Under the pieces are notes generated by a model. The model searched no databases and was not told where the DNA came from. It was given only the letters and a program-made list of their open reading frames with translations. This document shows, piece by piece, positions 62,642-64,000 of a stretch of 64,000 nt of DNA (position 1 is its first letter; each line of letters begins with the position of its first letter). The position numbers were made by a program, and so were the translations under genes. The stretch is from Ga0077527 sp964606765 (GTDB lineage: Bacteria; Pseudomonadota; Gammaproteobacteria; Burkholderiales; SG8-41), in NCBI GenBank assembly GCA_964606765.1, contig CAZSIR010000002.1, positions 12,233 through 76,232 on the forward strand. The letters run 5' to 3'.

Positions 62642-63401
62642 ATTAAGTAATTGGTTGAGTATTGTGGTGATGGTGATATTCGCCGCTATGGTGTGTGGCG
62701 CCATTCCTTTTGCGCGTGCGGCGAACGAGATTCGCATAGAGATACCCGTGGTGCCTGCTCTTGAACGATATGCCGACTTGCTCGCGTTTCCGGGTTTTTT
62801 CGGTGTTGCGCTTGAGAACAATGGGCTTAGTCCCAGTTTGTCGAGCAAGCTGCAGGTGAAGGAGCGAGGCCGAGCGCTGGAGATTCGTAACGGAACCCTG
62901 CGGTACAAGGATAAAAAAGGCCAGATTTATATCTATGAGGCAGTAGTTACACTCAATCTTGGGGTAAGCGAATCAAAGCTTGCATTCCCGGTAACGGTCG
63001 ATCTTGCGCAGATTTCTTCTGGCAAGGTGGTGGTGACGGCTGTGCCGCCGCTCGCCAATCTGTTTCCCAGTGAATTGACGGACCGTATTCGCATCAAGGT
63101 CAGTTTGATTGCGAACGCTACAACGCAACAAAAAATGATTGATTATTTGAATGGTCTTGCTGGATCGGCTCCAAAAGATCTGGTGGGGATCAGTGCTTTG
63201 TCGGAAGCGATTCTTGTCGATGCGTACAACAAGGGTGGTGGTCCGGCTGCAATGCGCGGGAGTGATGCAGGAGAGGCGGTTCCCTTATCTGACCAATGGA
63301 TGTTGCTGCTTACGCTCGCAATCTGGTTGTTGATTGTTCCAGGCTATCTGCTGTTTCAGCGCATACGCGTTCGTCGCAATGAGAAGCGGCGTGCCGCTTG
63401 A
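62634..63401 (+). CDS. Exported, membrane-anchored protein of unknown function
   Basis: A 255-residue protein. Residues 1-30 form a signal peptide ending in FARA-AN. A periplasmic domain rich in beta-strand pattern follows to about residue 218. One membrane helix (about 224-244, MLLLTLAIWLLIVPGYLLF) and a short basic cytosolic tail (RIRVRRNEKRRAA) close the protein. I do not recognise the domain. It overlaps the GT-C-like gene before it and precedes a GT2 gene by three bases, so it may be a partner of periplasmic glycan assembly. Topology is clear, function is not. Confidence 0.6.
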   Translation: MRKLSNWLSIVVMVIFAAMVCGAIPFARAANEIRIEIPVVPALERYADLLAFPGFFGVALENNGLSPSLSSKLQVKERGRALEIRNGTLRYKDKKGQIYIYEAVVTLNLGVSESKLAFPVTVDLAQISSGKVVVTAVPPLANLFPSELTDRIRIKVSLIANATTQQKMIDYLNGLAGSAPKDLVGISALSEAILVDAYNKGGGPAAMRGSDAGEAVPLSDQWMLLLTLAIWLLIVPGYLLFQRIRVRRNEKRRAA

Positions 63402-63404
63402 CCG

Positions 63405-64000
63405 ATGACGGAACAGTTCGAGTCCGACAGGTGCGCTGTCGCTGTAATCATTGTCAATTACAACGCCGGGGAGATGCTCGCGCGTTGCCTGGAAGCGCTT
63501 GAGAAGCAGACGTTTCGCGACTTTCACACCATCGTGGTTGATAACGCCAGTTCGGACGGTTCGGCTGAGGGCATTGAATCACGCTATCCGCGGGTGACGC
63601 TGGTCAGGGCGGGTGCAAACCTGGGCTTTGCTGCCGGCAACAACCTCGGGATACAGCATGCCGGGGCCGTGCAGTGGATTGCACTGCTGAACCCGGATGC
63701 CTATGCGGCGCCGGACTGGCTCGAGCGTTTTATCGCTGCCACCACAGCAACAAAATTCGATTTCTTCGGTTGTCGCATGCGGCTGGCGGATACGCCGGAG
63801 TTTCTCGATGGTACGGGCGACGTATATCACGCCAGCGGAGTGGCCTGGCGGCGTGATCATGGGGTACGCGCCAGTGCAGGCATGCAGCAAGCGGGTGAGA
63901 TTTTTGCCCCCTGCGCCGCAGCCGCTTTATATCGCCTTGATGATCTGCTGGCGGTCGGCGGTTTTGACGGGAGCTACTTCTGTTATTTCGAGGACATCGA
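63405..64000 (+). CDS. GT2 glycosyltransferase (rhamnosyltransferase-like), cut by the window end
   Basis: A partial gene with no stop codon before the window ends (198 complete codons). The start is the ATG at 63405. The translation reads VAVIIVNYNAGEMLARCLEAL, IVVDNASSDGSAEGIE, LGFAAGNNLGI, LLNPDAYAAPDWLERF and GGFDGSYFCYFEDI, the standard order for GT2 enzymes of the WbbL/rhamnosyltransferase group, with NPDA at the metal site. It sits three bases after the exported protein and is cytosolic. The sugar cannot be stated from sequence. Confidence 0.85.
   Translation, partial: MTEQFESDRCAVAVIIVNYNAGEMLARCLEALEKQTFRDFHTIVVDNASSDGSAEGIESRYPRVTLVRAGANLGFAAGNNLGIQHAGAVQWIALLNPDAYAAPDWLERFIAATTATKFDFFGCRMRLADTPEFLDGTGDVYHASGVAWRRDHGVRASAGMQQAGEIFAPCAAAALYRLDDLLAVGGFDGSYFCYFEDI

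Noticed and set aside
1..64000. CRISPR arrays, tRNA or rRNA genes, insertion sequences, phage genes
   Set aside because: I looked for regularly spaced repeats, tRNA-like T-loops, transposase motifs and phage modules and saw none that I could support.

Overview
The window is a high-GC chromosomal segment of a Gram-negative bacterium, most likely a betaproteobacterium. The basis is the order EVE gene, 6S RNA, zapA, zapB-like, a btuB with a cobalamin riboswitch, msbA, and an LPS core/O-antigen locus with WbpM- and WbpL-type genes. I cannot name the genus. There are about 58 coding genes, one recognisable structural RNA, no tRNA, rRNA, CRISPR array or insertion sequence. One 100-base run of N at 19903-20002 is an assembly join.

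Layout. 1-5.4 kb is housekeeping: AzlC/AzlD amino-acid exporter, a crotonase, a family III CoA-transferase, a TauE-type permease, an EVE-domain protein, 6S RNA, zapA and zapB-like. 5.6-8 kb is the riboswitch and btuB. 8.1-17.4 kb runs rightward: msbA, a GtrB/GtrA-like pair, a three-gene dTDP-3-amino-3,6-dideoxyhexose cassette (ketoisomerase, acetyltransferase, aminotransferase), an MBOAT acyltransferase with its SGNH-like partner, and an ArnT-like glycosyltransferase. 17.4-25.2 kb runs leftward: WbpL-like initiating transferase, WbpM-like 4,6-dehydratase, O-antigen ligase, two GT2 enzymes, a heptosyltransferase-like GT9 and a methyltransferase, nearly all overlapping by 4-8 bases.

25.4-35.8 kb runs rightward and is a nucleotide-sugar operon: SIS isomerase, HAD phosphatase, transaldolase-like enzyme, two canonical epimerases, a nucleotidyltransferase-kinase fusion in reversed order relative to HldE, a Gfo/Idh oxidoreductase, then two divergent SDR proteins flanking a UDP-sugar-dehydrogenase-like protein. 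Those last three lack their families' usual catalytic residues. 35.8-50.6 kb is visibly richer in A+T and holds large multi-spanning membrane proteins (GT-C-like, YfhO-like, and two paralogues with C-terminal discoidin-like domains), a GT2, two small membrane proteins with winged-helix-like tails, an acyltransferase and a methyltransferase. 50.6-64 kb has mixed orientation: SDR, Nudix, a flippase-like membrane protein, GT2, methyltransferase, PIG-L-like protein, three DegT aminotransferases, an E1 alpha/beta thiamine-diphosphate pair without E2 or E3, another GT-C-like protein, an unknown exported protein, and a GT2 cut by the window end.

How it works together (inference): WbpM and WbpL types make and load the first O-antigen sugar on undecaprenyl phosphate. 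The ligase joins the polymer to the core, and MsbA exports lipid A-core. DPM1-like GT2 enzymes would charge polyprenyl phosphate with sugars that the GT-C-like proteins add in the periplasm. The acyltransferases decorate the product. The best candidates for undescribed biochemistry are the 25.4-35.8 kb sugar operon with its active-site-altered trio, the membrane island at 35.8-50.6 kb, and the E1-pair/aminotransferase block at 54.7-59.7 kb.
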